Below are positions 1 to 9,452 of a stretch of DNA of 64,000 nucleotides, piece by piece. Source of the stretch: Clostridiales bacterium. Lineage in GTDB: Bacteria; Bacillota; Clostridia; Lachnospirales; Lachnospiraceae. The stretch spans positions 1 to 64,000 of the forward strand of contig JAGZJZ010000021.1 of NCBI GenBank assembly GCA_018365455.1, in the 5' to 3' direction. A program made the position numbers and the translations under genes. A model generated the notes under the pieces. The model was not told where the DNA came from. It did not search any database and saw nothing but the letters and a program-made list of their open reading frames with translations. Each line of letters begins with the position of its first letter. Positions within the stretch are counted from its first letter, which is position 1.

Positions 1-435
1 AAAAGCGCTTCGGGAAGGTTAGAAAATGCCAGTTCTGCGTTGAGCCTTCCAAACCCCTCTCCTGGTCCGCCCCCTTCTCTTTCCGTACACCACCTCCATT
101 TACAAAGCGTCCTTACTCAGCAAAACCCAAATTTAGTGTTTTATAACAGCATGTCCTCACTATGTTCCTACTAAGTAAAGACTTCGTAGTATATCTGCAA
201 CCTGCAATTGTACGTTGTAGTACTAGGGAAGTATTTTTATAAAATTCCGAAACTGTTACATCATAAAATTTATGACATATGATAAATTTTTGGACTTATG
301 GGAAGAGGGATTTCAATGTTAAAATGATCCTGTAATTAAGAATCAGACGTACACCTGATTCAGATATCAGGTACTTAAGAAGAATTCTCAAATAGTTACA
401 CAAAAGTACAGTTTATGGAAAAGGAGAGATTGGAT
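1..435. other. Upstream non-coding region before the first sugar ABC operon
   Basis: No convincing gene is seen here. The first 110 bases are more G+C rich and contain a short GGAAGG/CCTTCC inverted repeat that could be the tail of an upstream unit. From about 180 the sequence is A+T rich and looks like a promoter region. It holds a perfect 15-base palindrome with TCATAAA arms at 261-275, and nested inverted repeats with CCTGAT/ATCAGG arms at 354-371 about 65 bases before the first gene. Either could be a regulator site for the operon, but no regulator can be assigned from the sequence. Confidence 0.5.
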
Positions 436-1845
436 ATGAAAAAGAAATTATTGAGTTTATTTATGGCTGCATGTATGGTTTTACCGCTGGCTGCATGCGG
501 CGGGCAGAAAGCAGATGAAACGAAAGGGGCAGACACTTCTGCAGCACAGGGGGAGACAAAGGCCGGGGAGACATCCGGGAAAACGGAAGCAGACAGTAAG
601 GCAGCTTCCGAGGCTTCGGCAGATGGAAAAGAAATTACCCTCACCGTAATGCATGGAAGACCGGACCCCACCGATACCCTGCATCAATATTATCTGGATG
701 TTCAGAAGCGCTATGAAGAGAAATATCCCAATGTTAAAGTAGAGTATGAAGTCTATGATAATGAAACCTATAAGAAAAAGCTGCAGATCTACGGCTCTAC
801 CAAGAGTATGCCGGATGTATTCTTCGTATGGTCCAATCCATCTGAGTTTTTACCTTATGTAAATGCAGGTCTGGCTGCAGAATTAAATCCCGGGGACTTT
901 AAGGATTTCAACTTTACACCGGGGGCACTGGAAGGAGCAACCGTTGACGGAAAATTACTGGGGCTGCCGGAACTGATTGATTACTGGTATCTCTATGTAA
1001 ACAAAAAAATATTCGAAGACAATAATATTAAAATCCCGACTACCATGAGTGAATTAAAGACAGCGGTTACCGAGTTAAACAAGGCAGGTATCGCACCGAT
1101 TTCCATGAACGGAAAAGATCTGTGGAACCAGTCGGTTATGTTTAACGACATACTGTTCCGCTATACAGGTGGCGATCCGAATCCCATTTGGGATGCAGCT
1201 TCCCAGAAGACAAAATTTGCAGAGACTAAAGAGTTTACCGAAGCGGCAGACATGTACAAGGAACTGGTAGATATGGGATTATTCCAAAACAGCTGGACAT
1301 CCGATGATGAAGCTACATCCAAGAACCTGTTTGTACAGGGAAAAGCAGCGATGTGGTATACAGGAACCTGGAACAATGCCATTGCCACATCAGAAGATAC
1401 ACCCCAGGAACTGCGTGACAATGTTGCCATCATACCGTTCCCGTCTGTGGATGGCAAGGATACCAGTGATTGTCTGATGGGACGTGAAGGAGTCAGTATG
1501 ATGGTTGCAGAAAATTCGGAATATAAACCGGAGGCAGTTAATTATCTGAAAGAATTTTTTGATCCTGATTTTTATCCGAAGGCATGCTGGGAAAATGGAA
1601 TCGGTATTCCAATGCAGAAGTTTGACCAGTTCGTAAAAGATACAGATGCAGATCTGTTAAAAGAAGCCGCGAAATCAATAAGCGGAGCTAAAGCTGTGGC
1701 AAGCCACCCATATGCGTTCCGGCTGAATGCAGTGTTTGAACAGGAGTGTAAGGATCTGACTATGGCGTTCCTCTTAGGACAGAAAACAACAGATGAATTC
1801 TGGAAGGCTACCGACGAAGCAGCAGCAGCAAACCAGGTAAAATAA
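436..1845 (+). CDS. Sugar ABC transporter solute-binding lipoprotein
   Basis: Extracellular carbohydrate-binding protein of the family 1 type (CUT1 importers). It starts with a lysine-rich, hydrophobic signal peptide ending in the lipobox LAAC, so it should be lipid-anchored outside the membrane. A Ser/Thr/Ala/Glu/Lys-rich linker of about 45 residues follows, then a mature domain of about 400 residues, normal for the family. An upstream in-frame ATG at 415 exists, but AAGGAGAG at 421-428 is spaced correctly only for the ATG at 436, which also gives a proper signal peptide. Two permeases and a GH116 glycosidase follow in the same direction, so the ligand is probably a glucoside or xyloside oligosaccharide. 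No ATPase gene is present; such importers usually share an MsmK-like ATPase encoded elsewhere. Confidence 0.9.
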   Translation: MKKKLLSLFMAACMVLPLAACGGQKADETKGADTSAAQGETKAGETSGKTEADSKAASEASADGKEITLTVMHGRPDPTDTLHQYYLDVQKRYEEKYPNVKVEYEVYDNETYKKKLQIYGSTKSMPDVFFVWSNPSEFLPYVNAGLAAELNPGDFKDFNFTPGALEGATVDGKLLGLPELIDYWYLYVNKKIFEDNNIKIPTTMSELKTAVTELNKAGIAPISMNGKDLWNQSVMFNDILFRYTGGDPNPIWDAASQKTKFAETKEFTEAADMYKELVDMGLFQNSWTSDDEATSKNLFVQGKAAMWYTGTWNNAIATSEDTPQELRDNVAIIPFPSVDGKDTSDCLMGREGVSMMVAENSEYKPEAVNYLKEFFDPDFYPKACWENGIGIPMQKFDQFVKDTDADLLKEAAKSISGAKAVASHPYAFRLNAVFEQECKDLTMAFLLGQKTTDEFWKATDEAAAANQVK

Positions 1846-1875
1846 AGTTCCGGAAGTAATCAGACAGGAGTCAAT

Positions 1876-2769
1876 ATGAATGCAAAAAAGAAAAAAATAT
1901 TAAAAAAATATCTGACGGTGACAATCATACTGATCCCCGGACTTCTATTCTTCGTAGGAGGAATTCTATATCCGCTGTTTCGCAGTATTAAAATGTCCAT
2001 GTACAGCGCCACGGGATTAGATGTGGGAACTTTTGTGGGACTGCAGAATTACAAAGCTTTAATGGGGGATGAAGTATTTTGGATATCTGTCCGAAATGCA
2101 GTCCTCCTGGCACTGGGATATATTTTTATCTCACATCCCATTGCAATTGTGGTAGCATGGAATATCCGCAAGCTTTCGCCAAAAGTGGAAAAAGTGTTCC
2201 GGACGCTGCTTTTCGTACCTGCGGTTATCAATATCGTTGTACTGGTGAAAATATGGGTTTTTATGTACAACCCTGATTTTGGGGTTATCAATACCATATT
2301 GAGAACACTTGGGCTGGATGGGCTTACCAGGAACTGGCTGAACGATCCGGCGACAGCACTTCCTGCAGTCATGATTATGGCGATCTGGATCGGATGGAGC
2401 TGGAGTTTTCTTTATGACTATGTTGCAATTAAGAGCTTACCAGAAGATGTCTTTGAAGCTGCAAGAGTAGATGGAGCAAGCGGATTTTTCCTGCACTTTC
2501 GGATCACCCTTCCCATGCTGCTCCCGGTTATCAGCGTGTTCTTCGCCACAGCAATTATCAATGCCTTTAAGACCATGGAGATTGTAATGCTTTCCACAGA
2601 CGGAGGGCCGTTAAATGTAACACAGTTTGTAGCAAACTATATGTACCTGAGAGGGTTCAGGACTTTCCAGCTGGGTTATGCCAATGCCATCAGTGTCATA
2701 TTTGCAGTAATGTGTATTCTGGTAACTATTGTATTTTTCCGCTTTACGAAGCAGGATATCGCAGATTAG
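1876..2769 (+). CDS. Sugar ABC transporter permease, MalF/UgpA type
   Basis: Inner-membrane permease subunit of a CUT1 carbohydrate importer (297 residues). It has about six hydrophobic segments and the EAA loop in its usual position near residues 190-210 (the stretch around EAARVDGAS), where the ATPase docks. An AGGAGT ribosome site lies 30 bases after the binding-protein stop and the next permease begins 10 bases after its end, so the genes form one operon. The substrate is inferred only from the neighbouring GH116 enzyme. Confidence 0.9.
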   Translation: MNAKKKKILKKYLTVTIILIPGLLFFVGGILYPLFRSIKMSMYSATGLDVGTFVGLQNYKALMGDEVFWISVRNAVLLALGYIFISHPIAIVVAWNIRKLSPKVEKVFRTLLFVPAVINIVVLVKIWVFMYNPDFGVINTILRTLGLDGLTRNWLNDPATALPAVMIMAIWIGWSWSFLYDYVAIKSLPEDVFEAARVDGASGFFLHFRITLPMLLPVISVFFATAIINAFKTMEIVMLSTDGGPLNVTQFVANYMYLRGFRTFQLGYANAISVIFAVMCILVTIVFFRFTKQDIAD

Positions 2770-2779
2770 GGGGACTCTG

Positions 2780-3610
2780 ATGAAACAGAAAAAAGTATAT
2801 ACAAGAATCGTATTCATTGTATTTATCATCATCGCGTTATTCCAGGTGTATCCGCTGATCTATTTGTTTGATTTCTCACTTTTGCAGAATAATGACTTTT
2901 ATGTATCGGGAATTTTTAAAATACCAGATCCTCCTCAGTGGATTAATTATGCAAAAGCCTGGATAACCGGAAATGTGCCGAAATTCATGTTTAACAGCCT
3001 GGTAGTCTGCGTGGTTTCTATTGCAGCAACTCTGTTTCTGGTACTGACCATGTCCTACATATTTGTGAAAATGGAATGGAGGGGGCGGAAGTTCTTCTTC
3101 TGGATGATGCTTCTTGGCATGATGATACCGCCCCATACCACTTTAATCGCCAATTATTCCCTCTATGAGACCATGGGCATCCGGGACACCTATTTTTCAA
3201 TGATCATCCCTTACATCGCATTTAACGTTCCTTTTGGGCTGTTTCTCATGGCTGGGTATTTAAAAACGATCCCCACTTCCATGATTGAATCCGCACAGAT
3301 TGACGGCTGCGGCGTTTTCAAAACTATTTTTGCCATTATCGGTCCGCTTACAAAGCCGGCATTGTCCAGCATTGGAATTACAACGTTTATTAACTGCTGG
3401 AATGAATATGTAATGGCATCCACCTTTTTAAGTAAAGATACCTATAAGACACTGCCCCTTTCAATTACAAAATTTACATCGGAGCACGGGGCAGATCTGG
3501 CAGCACAGTTTGCAGTCATGGCAATTGTAGCAATTCCGGCTATTCTGATATATTTTCTGTTCAGTGAGAAAATTACGGAAGGAATTATGGCTGGTGCTGT
3601 GAAAGGATGA
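2780..3610 (+). CDS. Sugar ABC transporter permease, MalG/UgpE type
   Basis: Second membrane subunit (276 residues), pairing with the preceding MalF-type protein. It has about six membrane segments, an EAA-like loop (ESAQIDGCG) near residue 180, and the typical C-terminal GAVKG ending of this family. The reading frame opens earlier, at 2729 inside the previous gene. The ATG at 2780 is chosen because it sits just after the TAGGGGGA ribosome site and the encoded MKQKK start precedes the first membrane helix. Confidence 0.9.
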   Translation: MKQKKVYTRIVFIVFIIIALFQVYPLIYLFDFSLLQNNDFYVSGIFKIPDPPQWINYAKAWITGNVPKFMFNSLVVCVVSIAATLFLVLTMSYIFVKMEWRGRKFFFWMMLLGMMIPPHTTLIANYSLYETMGIRDTYFSMIIPYIAFNVPFGLFLMAGYLKTIPTSMIESAQIDGCGVFKTIFAIIGPLTKPALSSIGITTFINCWNEYVMASTFLSKDTYKTLPLSITKFTSEHGADLAAQFAVMAIVAIPAILIYFLFSEKITEGIMAGAVKG

Positions 3611-3643
3611 TTTTACAATGATTAGACAGGGAAGGATAAAAAC

Positions 3644-6241
3644 ATGATTTATGAAAAGGAATATACAAATCAGATTTCATTTCCTCTGGGAGGAATTGGT
3701 ACCGGAAGCATAGGGCTTTCCGGTACCGGGAGGCTGATCGACTGGGAAATATTCGGCAGGCCCAATAAACAAAGTTATAACGGATATTCTCATTTTGCAA
3801 TCAAAGTCGAAAAAGACGGCAGAGTTTTGGATACACGAATTTTAAATGCCGATCTGGCACCTCATTATATAGGAGGCGTTAAGACAGAAAATATTCACAG
3901 CGGTTTTGGGTTTGGTCCGGATCAGATCACCATGGCAGGTTTTCCACATTTTAAAGAAGTCCGGTTTGAGGGTGAATTCCCGGTTGCGTGTCTTACGTAT
4001 AGAGATGAACACTTCCCATCAGAAGTTAAACTTACGGCATTTAACCCCATGATTCCGTCTGATGCCTGGAACTCTTCTGTTCCCGCCGCATTTTTTGAGT
4101 TCGAAATTGGAAATCCTACAGAGGATGACTTGGATTATATGCTGGCATTTTCCGTTTCCAATCCTACGGGAACGAAAAAGGTCTGCCACCGTTATGAAGA
4201 AAAAGATGGCATTCGTTATTTGAAGTTAGACTGCGGGGAATTTGACAAAGAGGATTACCATTTCGGAAATCTATGCATTTCCACAGACTGTGAAGACACC
4301 AGCTTTCAGGAATACTGGTATCGGGGAGGCTGGAGCGACGGTGTGGAAATGTACTGGAATGATCTGACAGGCAGCGGAAAATTGAAGAACAGAAGATATG
4401 AAGCCGATTATATGGTAAACCAGCAGGTGGTGCATGACGTGGGAACCCTGGCAGCACACGTACATATTCCGGCTGGTAAAGCAAAGAAAATCAGGTTTGT
4501 GCTCTCTTGGTACTATCCCAATATTGTGAAAAGCTGGGAAGTAAAATATCATCCCGAAAAGCGGATGGAAGATATGCCGGTATGGAGAAACTATTATGCT
4601 TCCATGTTCCCATCTTCCCGTGCATGCGCAGATTATGCCATGAAAAATTTTGATAGTTTACAAAATCGTACACTGGTGTTTAAAAATACCTTATTTCGGT
4701 CCAGCCTGCCAAAAGAAGAGCTGGATGCGGTGGCATCCAACTTGTCTACGCTAAAGTCAGCAGCGGTACTGCGTTTGACAGATGGCTCTTTTTATGGGTT
4801 TGAAGGATGTATTGAGGATGCCGGATGCTGTGAGGGATCCTGCCAGCATGTTTGGAATTATGCCTATGCCCTGCCGTTTCTATTCCCGGGACTGGAGCGG
4901 AGTATGCGTGATCTGGAGTTAAAATACAGTATGGCGGCAGACGGGCGTATGGGATTCAGACTCCAGCTGCCTCTTGGAACACCACCAGCAGATTTCCGTG
5001 CCTGTGTAGACGGACAAATGGGATTTGTTATAAAAGTATATCGGGAGTGGAAGATATCCGGTGATGATAAATGGCTGAAAGAAAACTGGACAGGGGTGAA
5101 AAAAGCCCTGGAGTATGCCTGGAGCGATAGCAATGAAGATCTGTGGGATGAGGGATGCAGCGGAGTGCTCAGGGGCAGACAGCATCACACTCTGGATATG
5201 GAACTGTTTGGAGCCAATTCCTGGCTGCAGGGATTTTACCTGTGTGCATTAAAAGCTGCAAGTGCTATGGCAAAATATCTGGGAGATTCCAAAAAAGCAG
5301 AGCTTTACCGGGAAATCTTTGTAAAAGGAAAAGAATGGACAGACCGCCATTTGTTCAACGGCGGGTACTATTGCCAGGATATTGTACTTTCAGACCAGTC
5401 CGTGCTGGAGCCATTTAAGGATCAGGCCTGCCTGTTTGGGGATGGTACCATGGATATCTACTGGAATGAAGAAAACGGGGAAATCAAATACCAGATTGGG
5501 GAAGGCTGTATGATCGATCAGGTCATTGGACAGTGGCATGCCAATAACTGCGGATTGGGAGAAATCTTCATGGAAGAGCAGACGAAAAAATCCCTGGAGA
5601 GCATATACCGTCATAACTATCACAAATCCATGAGAGAGATTGCCAATCCCTGGAGGCTTTATAATCTGAATGATGAAGGCGGAACCATGATCTGCACCTG
5701 GCCGCAGGGAAAGAAAAGACCTGCCATTCCACTGACTTATAACAGCGAAACCATGCACGGATACGAGTATCAATTCGCCTGCCATCTGGCACAGATGGGA
5801 ATGTGGGAGGAGAGCCATGAGGTAGTAAAAGCAGTCCGGGATAAATACGATGGCTGCAAGAGAAACCCCTACAATGAGATCGAGTGCGGAAGTAATTATG
5901 CGAGAAGCATGGCAAGCTATGGACTGCTTCTGGCATATGGAGGTTTTTGCTATGATATGACAAAAGGGATGATTGGCTTTTATCCCAGAACGGATGTGGA
6001 TCAGTTCGAGACATTTTGGAGCCTGGACGGAGCCTGGGGAAGATTTTACTGTAAAGGGAGTGAAATGGAATTCCAGGTTTTAGAAGGCAGTATCCGGATA
6101 AAGGAGTTTCACTGGGGATGGCTTCAGGGAAAACTGGCGGACCGGTGCAGTGCCGGTGACTGGAGGCAGGAAGGTGAGATATTATACCTGGATGTTACGC
6201 TTTATGAGGGTGAACAGATTTCGCTTAGCTGCAAGGATTGA
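3644..6241 (+). CDS. GH116 family glycoside hydrolase
   Basis: Cytoplasmic (no signal peptide) glycosidase of 865 residues, related to the GH116 family of beta-glucosidases, beta-xylosidases and glucosylceramidases. The N-terminal part carries the PLGGIGTGSIGLSG glycine-rich start typical of the family and a beta-sandwich of about 300 residues. The rest is an alpha-toroid catalytic domain. By comparison with characterised GH116 enzymes, the probable acid/base is Asp518 in HHTLDME, and the probable nucleophile is a Glu near residue 397 in GCCEGSC followed by HVWNYA. It starts 33 bases after the second permease, with GGAAGG in front. Its context suggests hydrolysis of an imported beta-linked oligosaccharide; exact specificity is not readable. 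Confidence 0.85.
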   Translation: MIYEKEYTNQISFPLGGIGTGSIGLSGTGRLIDWEIFGRPNKQSYNGYSHFAIKVEKDGRVLDTRILNADLAPHYIGGVKTENIHSGFGFGPDQITMAGFPHFKEVRFEGEFPVACLTYRDEHFPSEVKLTAFNPMIPSDAWNSSVPAAFFEFEIGNPTEDDLDYMLAFSVSNPTGTKKVCHRYEEKDGIRYLKLDCGEFDKEDYHFGNLCISTDCEDTSFQEYWYRGGWSDGVEMYWNDLTGSGKLKNRRYEADYMVNQQVVHDVGTLAAHVHIPAGKAKKIRFVLSWYYPNIVKSWEVKYHPEKRMEDMPVWRNYYASMFPSSRACADYAMKNFDSLQNRTLVFKNTLFRSSLPKEELDAVASNLSTLKSAAVLRLTDGSFYGFEGCIEDAGCCEGSCQHVWNYAYALPFLFPGLERSMRDLELKYSMAADGRMGFRLQLPLGTPPADFRACVDGQMGFVIKVYREWKISGDDKWLKENWTGVKKALEYAWSDSNEDLWDEGCSGVLRGRQHHTLDMELFGANSWLQGFYLCALKAASAMAKYLGDSKKAELYREIFVKGKEWTDRHLFNGGYYCQDIVLSDQSVLEPFKDQACLFGDGTMDIYWNEENGEIKYQIGEGCMIDQVIGQWHANNCGLGEIFMEEQTKKSLESIYRHNYHKSMREIANPWRLYNLNDEGGTMICTWPQGKKRPAIPLTYNSETMHGYEYQFACHLAQMGMWEESHEVVKAVRDKYDGCKRNPYNEIECGSNYARSMASYGLLLAYGGFCYDMTKGMIGFYPRTDVDQFETFWSLDGAWGRFYCKGSEMEFQVLEGSIRIKEFHWGWLQGKLADRCSAGDWRQEGEILYLDVTLYEGEQISLSCKD

Positions 6242-6322
6242 TATAAAGCAATGTCACAACGGGTCTGGGCAACGCCGGCAAAAGAGTAATGTCACAACAT
6301 GGCTGACACAATACAGATTGAC

Positions 6323-6368
6323 AAAAAGGAAGACAAGGCGCTTACATGAAACGCCTGTCTTCCTTTTT
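6323..6368. terminator. Bidirectional terminator between GH116 gene and response regulator
   Basis: Left arm AAAAAGGAAGAC-A-AGGCG (6323-6340) pairs with CGCCT-GTCTTCCTTTTT (6352-6368). The stem has 17 base pairs with one bulged A and a loop of 11 bases. The flanking A and T runs let it act in both directions, which fits the convergent genes on either side. Confidence 0.85.
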
Positions 6369-6369
6369 A

Positions 6370-7617
6370 TTAACCATCAATCAGTTTTACCCTCCGGTAA
6401 TCGGTGGGAGTGAAGCCGGTCATCTTTTTAAATACATGATTAAAATAACGGTAATTCTGGTAACCTACCAATTCCGCAATATCTACCACACGCATGCCTG
6501 GGTTATTCAACAGTTCACAGGCTTTTTCAATGCGTACTTTGGTGAGGTAGACGGAAAAATTCATGCCCAGATGCTGGGAAAACAGGCTGGACAGATAATT
6601 ATAAGAAATAAATATACGGTCAGCCACATCCTGCAGGCTCAGATCCTCTGAATAGTGAAGCATGATATATGCGGTTGCCTTCTCCAGCAATTCCAGCGTT
6701 GAGACAGATCCAGGCAGGGTTTCCCCGGAACTGTCCGAAGCTTTCGGGGAGTTGGAGGTTAAGCGGGACAGTGCAGCCTGATATGCCTGCCGGCAGGAGA
6801 AAATATCCTCCATTACCCCGCCTTCACATAGGGTTACTTTTGACTTCAAAACGCTGTTTAATTGTTGGGCGGCATTTGACAGCACATCCGTAACCTCTTC
6901 ATAGGTGCTGTTGGCTAAAGGGAAGATGATTAAAATCTGTTCATTGCACAAAAAAATTTCAGTATTTGTAATGCGCTCCAGAAGTTCATTTAAAATATTA
7001 TTGCTGCAAAACAACAGCAGGTCGGTATCAGCAGGATTTTCCGGGCTGTGGGTAAAATCAAAATCCAAAAGGAACAGGGCACATTTGGATAATAGGTGCC
7101 CGGAATGCATATTTATCAGATCGTTTTTGGTACAGGCATGATAGTGGAACAACAGTGATATGACTGCCTGCTGGCGCAGCGTGGGCAGGTTGCCGATGAA
7201 ATTTTCATAATAAGCATTCAGCGCGGCTGTATTCTGCCGTTCCAGATCAATTTTCCTGGCAGCACTGCCCAGTGCTTCTGCCAGATCGTCTCTGGAACAG
7301 GGTTTTAACAGGTAATTGGTGATGCCGAGCCGGATGGCAGTTCTGGCATAATTAAAATCATCGTAACCGGTTAAAATGATAATTTTGGTATTCGGGCAGC
7401 GTTTCACCAGTTGTTCGGCCAGCATCAGGCCGTCCATAACCGGCATTTTGATATCCGTCAGTACAATGTCCGGAGAATTATCGCCCAGATGGTCGAGACA
7501 TTCTTTTCCGTTGGCGTAAACGCCGTCTACTTGAAAATCGGTGAGATTTTTACGGATAGTAGCAGCAATGGTATTGGCGATAAACTGCTGATCCTCTACA
7601 ATAATAACGCTATACAT
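6370..7617 (-). CDS. YesN-type response regulator with AraC DNA-binding domain
   Basis: Transcription factor of 415 residues. An N-terminal receiver domain has the phosphoacceptor Asp in VLTDIKMPVMDG (about residue 55) and a downstream KPC lysine. A middle region of about 170 residues has no recognisable motif, and an AraC-type double helix-turn-helix fills the last 100 residues (FISYNYLSSLFSQHLGMNF, VGYQNYRYFNHVFKK). AGGAGG precedes the ATG with a good spacer. The start overlaps the end of the kinase gene by 8 bases, so the two are co-translated. Lying tail to tail with the ABC/GH116 operon, it probably activates that operon in response to the sugar. Confidence 0.9.
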   Translation of the reverse strand: MYSVIIVEDQQFIANTIAATIRKNLTDFQVDGVYANGKECLDHLGDNSPDIVLTDIKMPVMDGLMLAEQLVKRCPNTKIIILTGYDDFNYARTAIRLGITNYLLKPCSRDDLAEALGSAARKIDLERQNTAALNAYYENFIGNLPTLRQQAVISLLFHYHACTKNDLINMHSGHLLSKCALFLLDFDFTHSPENPADTDLLLFCSNNILNELLERITNTEIFLCNEQILIIFPLANSTYEEVTDVLSNAAQQLNSVLKSKVTLCEGGVMEDIFSCRQAYQAALSRLTSNSPKASDSSGETLPGSVSTLELLEKATAYIMLHYSEDLSLQDVADRIFISYNYLSSLFSQHLGMNFSVYLTKVRIEKACELLNNPGMRVVDIAELVGYQNYRYFNHVFKKMTGFTPTDYRRVKLIDG

Positions 7618-9412
7618 GATCTGTTTCCTCCTGAAGTGTTTTTGTGACCGGAAGTTCCAGCAGGATGCAGGTACCGGAATTTACCTGGGATTCTATCTGA
7701 AATGACATCCTTGTTCCATAATAAATCTGCAGCCGATGCAGAATGTTGGGAATAGCATAACCTTTGTCAGAAGACGTACCGTCTTTCGTAACGGCGGAGG
7801 TATCCGTATTTAAAAGCCTGTTTATAGAAGCCTGATCCATGCCCTTGCCGTTGTCCCGGATGGAAATAGACACCGTTTCCGTATGATCGGTAATGGTAAC
7901 GGTAAGCAGGGGATTATCCATGTTATCATCTAAACCGTGGACGATTGCATTTTCAACCAGCGGCTGCAGCAGAAAACGGGGCAGGTATGTTCCCTTAATG
8001 GAATCCGGAACCGTTAACGTATAAGTGAGACGCTCAGACATCAGTGATTTCTGCAGAGTCAGATAACAGCTTAAGAATTCAGCCTCTTTTTCATAGGTGA
8101 TAAATGAATTTCCTTTATTTAAAGAGATGCGGAACAACCGGGACAGTGAATACACAAGTTCCGCTATTTCATCCTGATCATAAGCGATTGCTTTCCAGTA
8201 GAGTAAATCCAGTGTATTATATAGAAAATGAGGATTTATCTGTGTCTGAAGAGCGGCAAGCTGCGCCTTTTGCTCCTGTATTTTGATCTCGTAATTCTGC
8301 TGAATCAGTTCCCGGATACGGTTAACCATCTGGTTATAGCCTTCGGTTAACTGTCCGATTTCGTCGTTATATTTAATTTCTACCTGCTGATCAAAATCGC
8401 CTGTCTGAAAATGCTGAATGGAGTGCAGGAGCTTTTTCATCGGAGAAGTGACGGCAGAAGTGATCAGGGACGCAATCAGGATAAAGACAGTGATGGCGGC
8501 AACTGCAATCAGGATGATGTAAGTAATGGTTGCAGAAAGAGAGGGTGCTGACTGGTGGGATAAATCCGTATAGTAAGTAATGGTCCAGCCCAGTGAGTTC
8601 TCTTTTGTGATACATTTCAGATAACGGATGTCCTGAGACTTTTCATATGCAATCTCCGTGTTCTGCCCTGCCGATTCCGAAAAGGCAGGTTCTTTCATGC
8701 CATACTGATAAAGCTGGCGCCCCTTGGAATCAGTCATGGTAAGACCGCTGACGGATGTGTCAATCACAGATTTACACTGGGCGTCAAAGGTGGATGTATT
8801 GATTCCAAGGAGGAGATATCCCAGCAGGTTAAAGCTTTCCTGGGTATCTTTAATGGTTCGGATATACAGTATCTTATCCTGCACGTTGTTTTCCAGAATG
8901 GAAGTATCACCAGCCGGCATGGGATAACATGCAAAGTCGTAGTCATTTTTTATAAAGTCCAGAAAGAAATCGCTTTTTACCAGCTTCTCATATTTTTGAA
9001 GTCCAAAGCTGGTATCCGTAGTGATATAATATCCGCTGTTTAAATTTGTCTGGTTTATCACACCGGCAAAGCTGAAGTTATTCTTAGACATAATCGTAGT
9101 AAATAAGAAGTCATGGAGGTAGGCATCTGTAGTCGTTCCTGTATTTACCGGGCGGTCAGCCAGAATATTAAGCAGGGTGCGGTTTAAATAGGGTGTGGAA
9201 GACATGTCCAGAAGATAGGACTGGAGATTGTCAATGTAGTTGTTGAACTGATTGGTGATCTCCATATGGGAAGCTTCCAGCTGCTTGTTGATTTCATTTT
9301 GCGCATTTCGGATAGAGACAAAGCTAAAAATGACGCTGTATATTAGGATGATAAAGGTCATGGCAAGAACGACTTTGAATTTCAAACCCATATGTCGGTA
9401 CCATTTTTTCAT
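7610..9412 (-). CDS. YesM-type sensor histidine kinase
   Basis: Membrane sensor of 600 residues. A first membrane helix (about residues 11-33) is followed by an extracellular dCache-like sensing region of about 240 residues, a second helix (about 285-310), and a HAMP domain. The LytS/YesM-type phosphoacceptor block QINPHFLYNTL comes next, then an ATPase domain with RDNGKGM. It forms a pair with the response regulator encoded directly downstream. The external domain probably senses the substrate-loaded binding protein or the sugar itself; that is an inference from the family. Confidence 0.9.
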   Translation of the reverse strand: MKKWYRHMGLKFKVVLAMTFIILIYSVIFSFVSIRNAQNEINKQLEASHMEITNQFNNYIDNLQSYLLDMSSTPYLNRTLLNILADRPVNTGTTTDAYLHDFLFTTIMSKNNFSFAGVINQTNLNSGYYITTDTSFGLQKYEKLVKSDFFLDFIKNDYDFACYPMPAGDTSILENNVQDKILYIRTIKDTQESFNLLGYLLLGINTSTFDAQCKSVIDTSVSGLTMTDSKGRQLYQYGMKEPAFSESAGQNTEIAYEKSQDIRYLKCITKENSLGWTITYYTDLSHQSAPSLSATITYIILIAVAAITVFILIASLITSAVTSPMKKLLHSIQHFQTGDFDQQVEIKYNDEIGQLTEGYNQMVNRIRELIQQNYEIKIQEQKAQLAALQTQINPHFLYNTLDLLYWKAIAYDQDEIAELVYSLSRLFRISLNKGNSFITYEKEAEFLSCYLTLQKSLMSERLTYTLTVPDSIKGTYLPRFLLQPLVENAIVHGLDDNMDNPLLTVTITDHTETVSISIRDNGKGMDQASINRLLNTDTSAVTKDGTSSDKGYAIPNILHRLQIYYGTRMSFQIESQVNSGTCILLELPVTKTLQEETDHV

Positions 9413-9452
9413 TGGCAGGCTCCTTTCACTGCAATCAGGCAGCTAAACGTTA

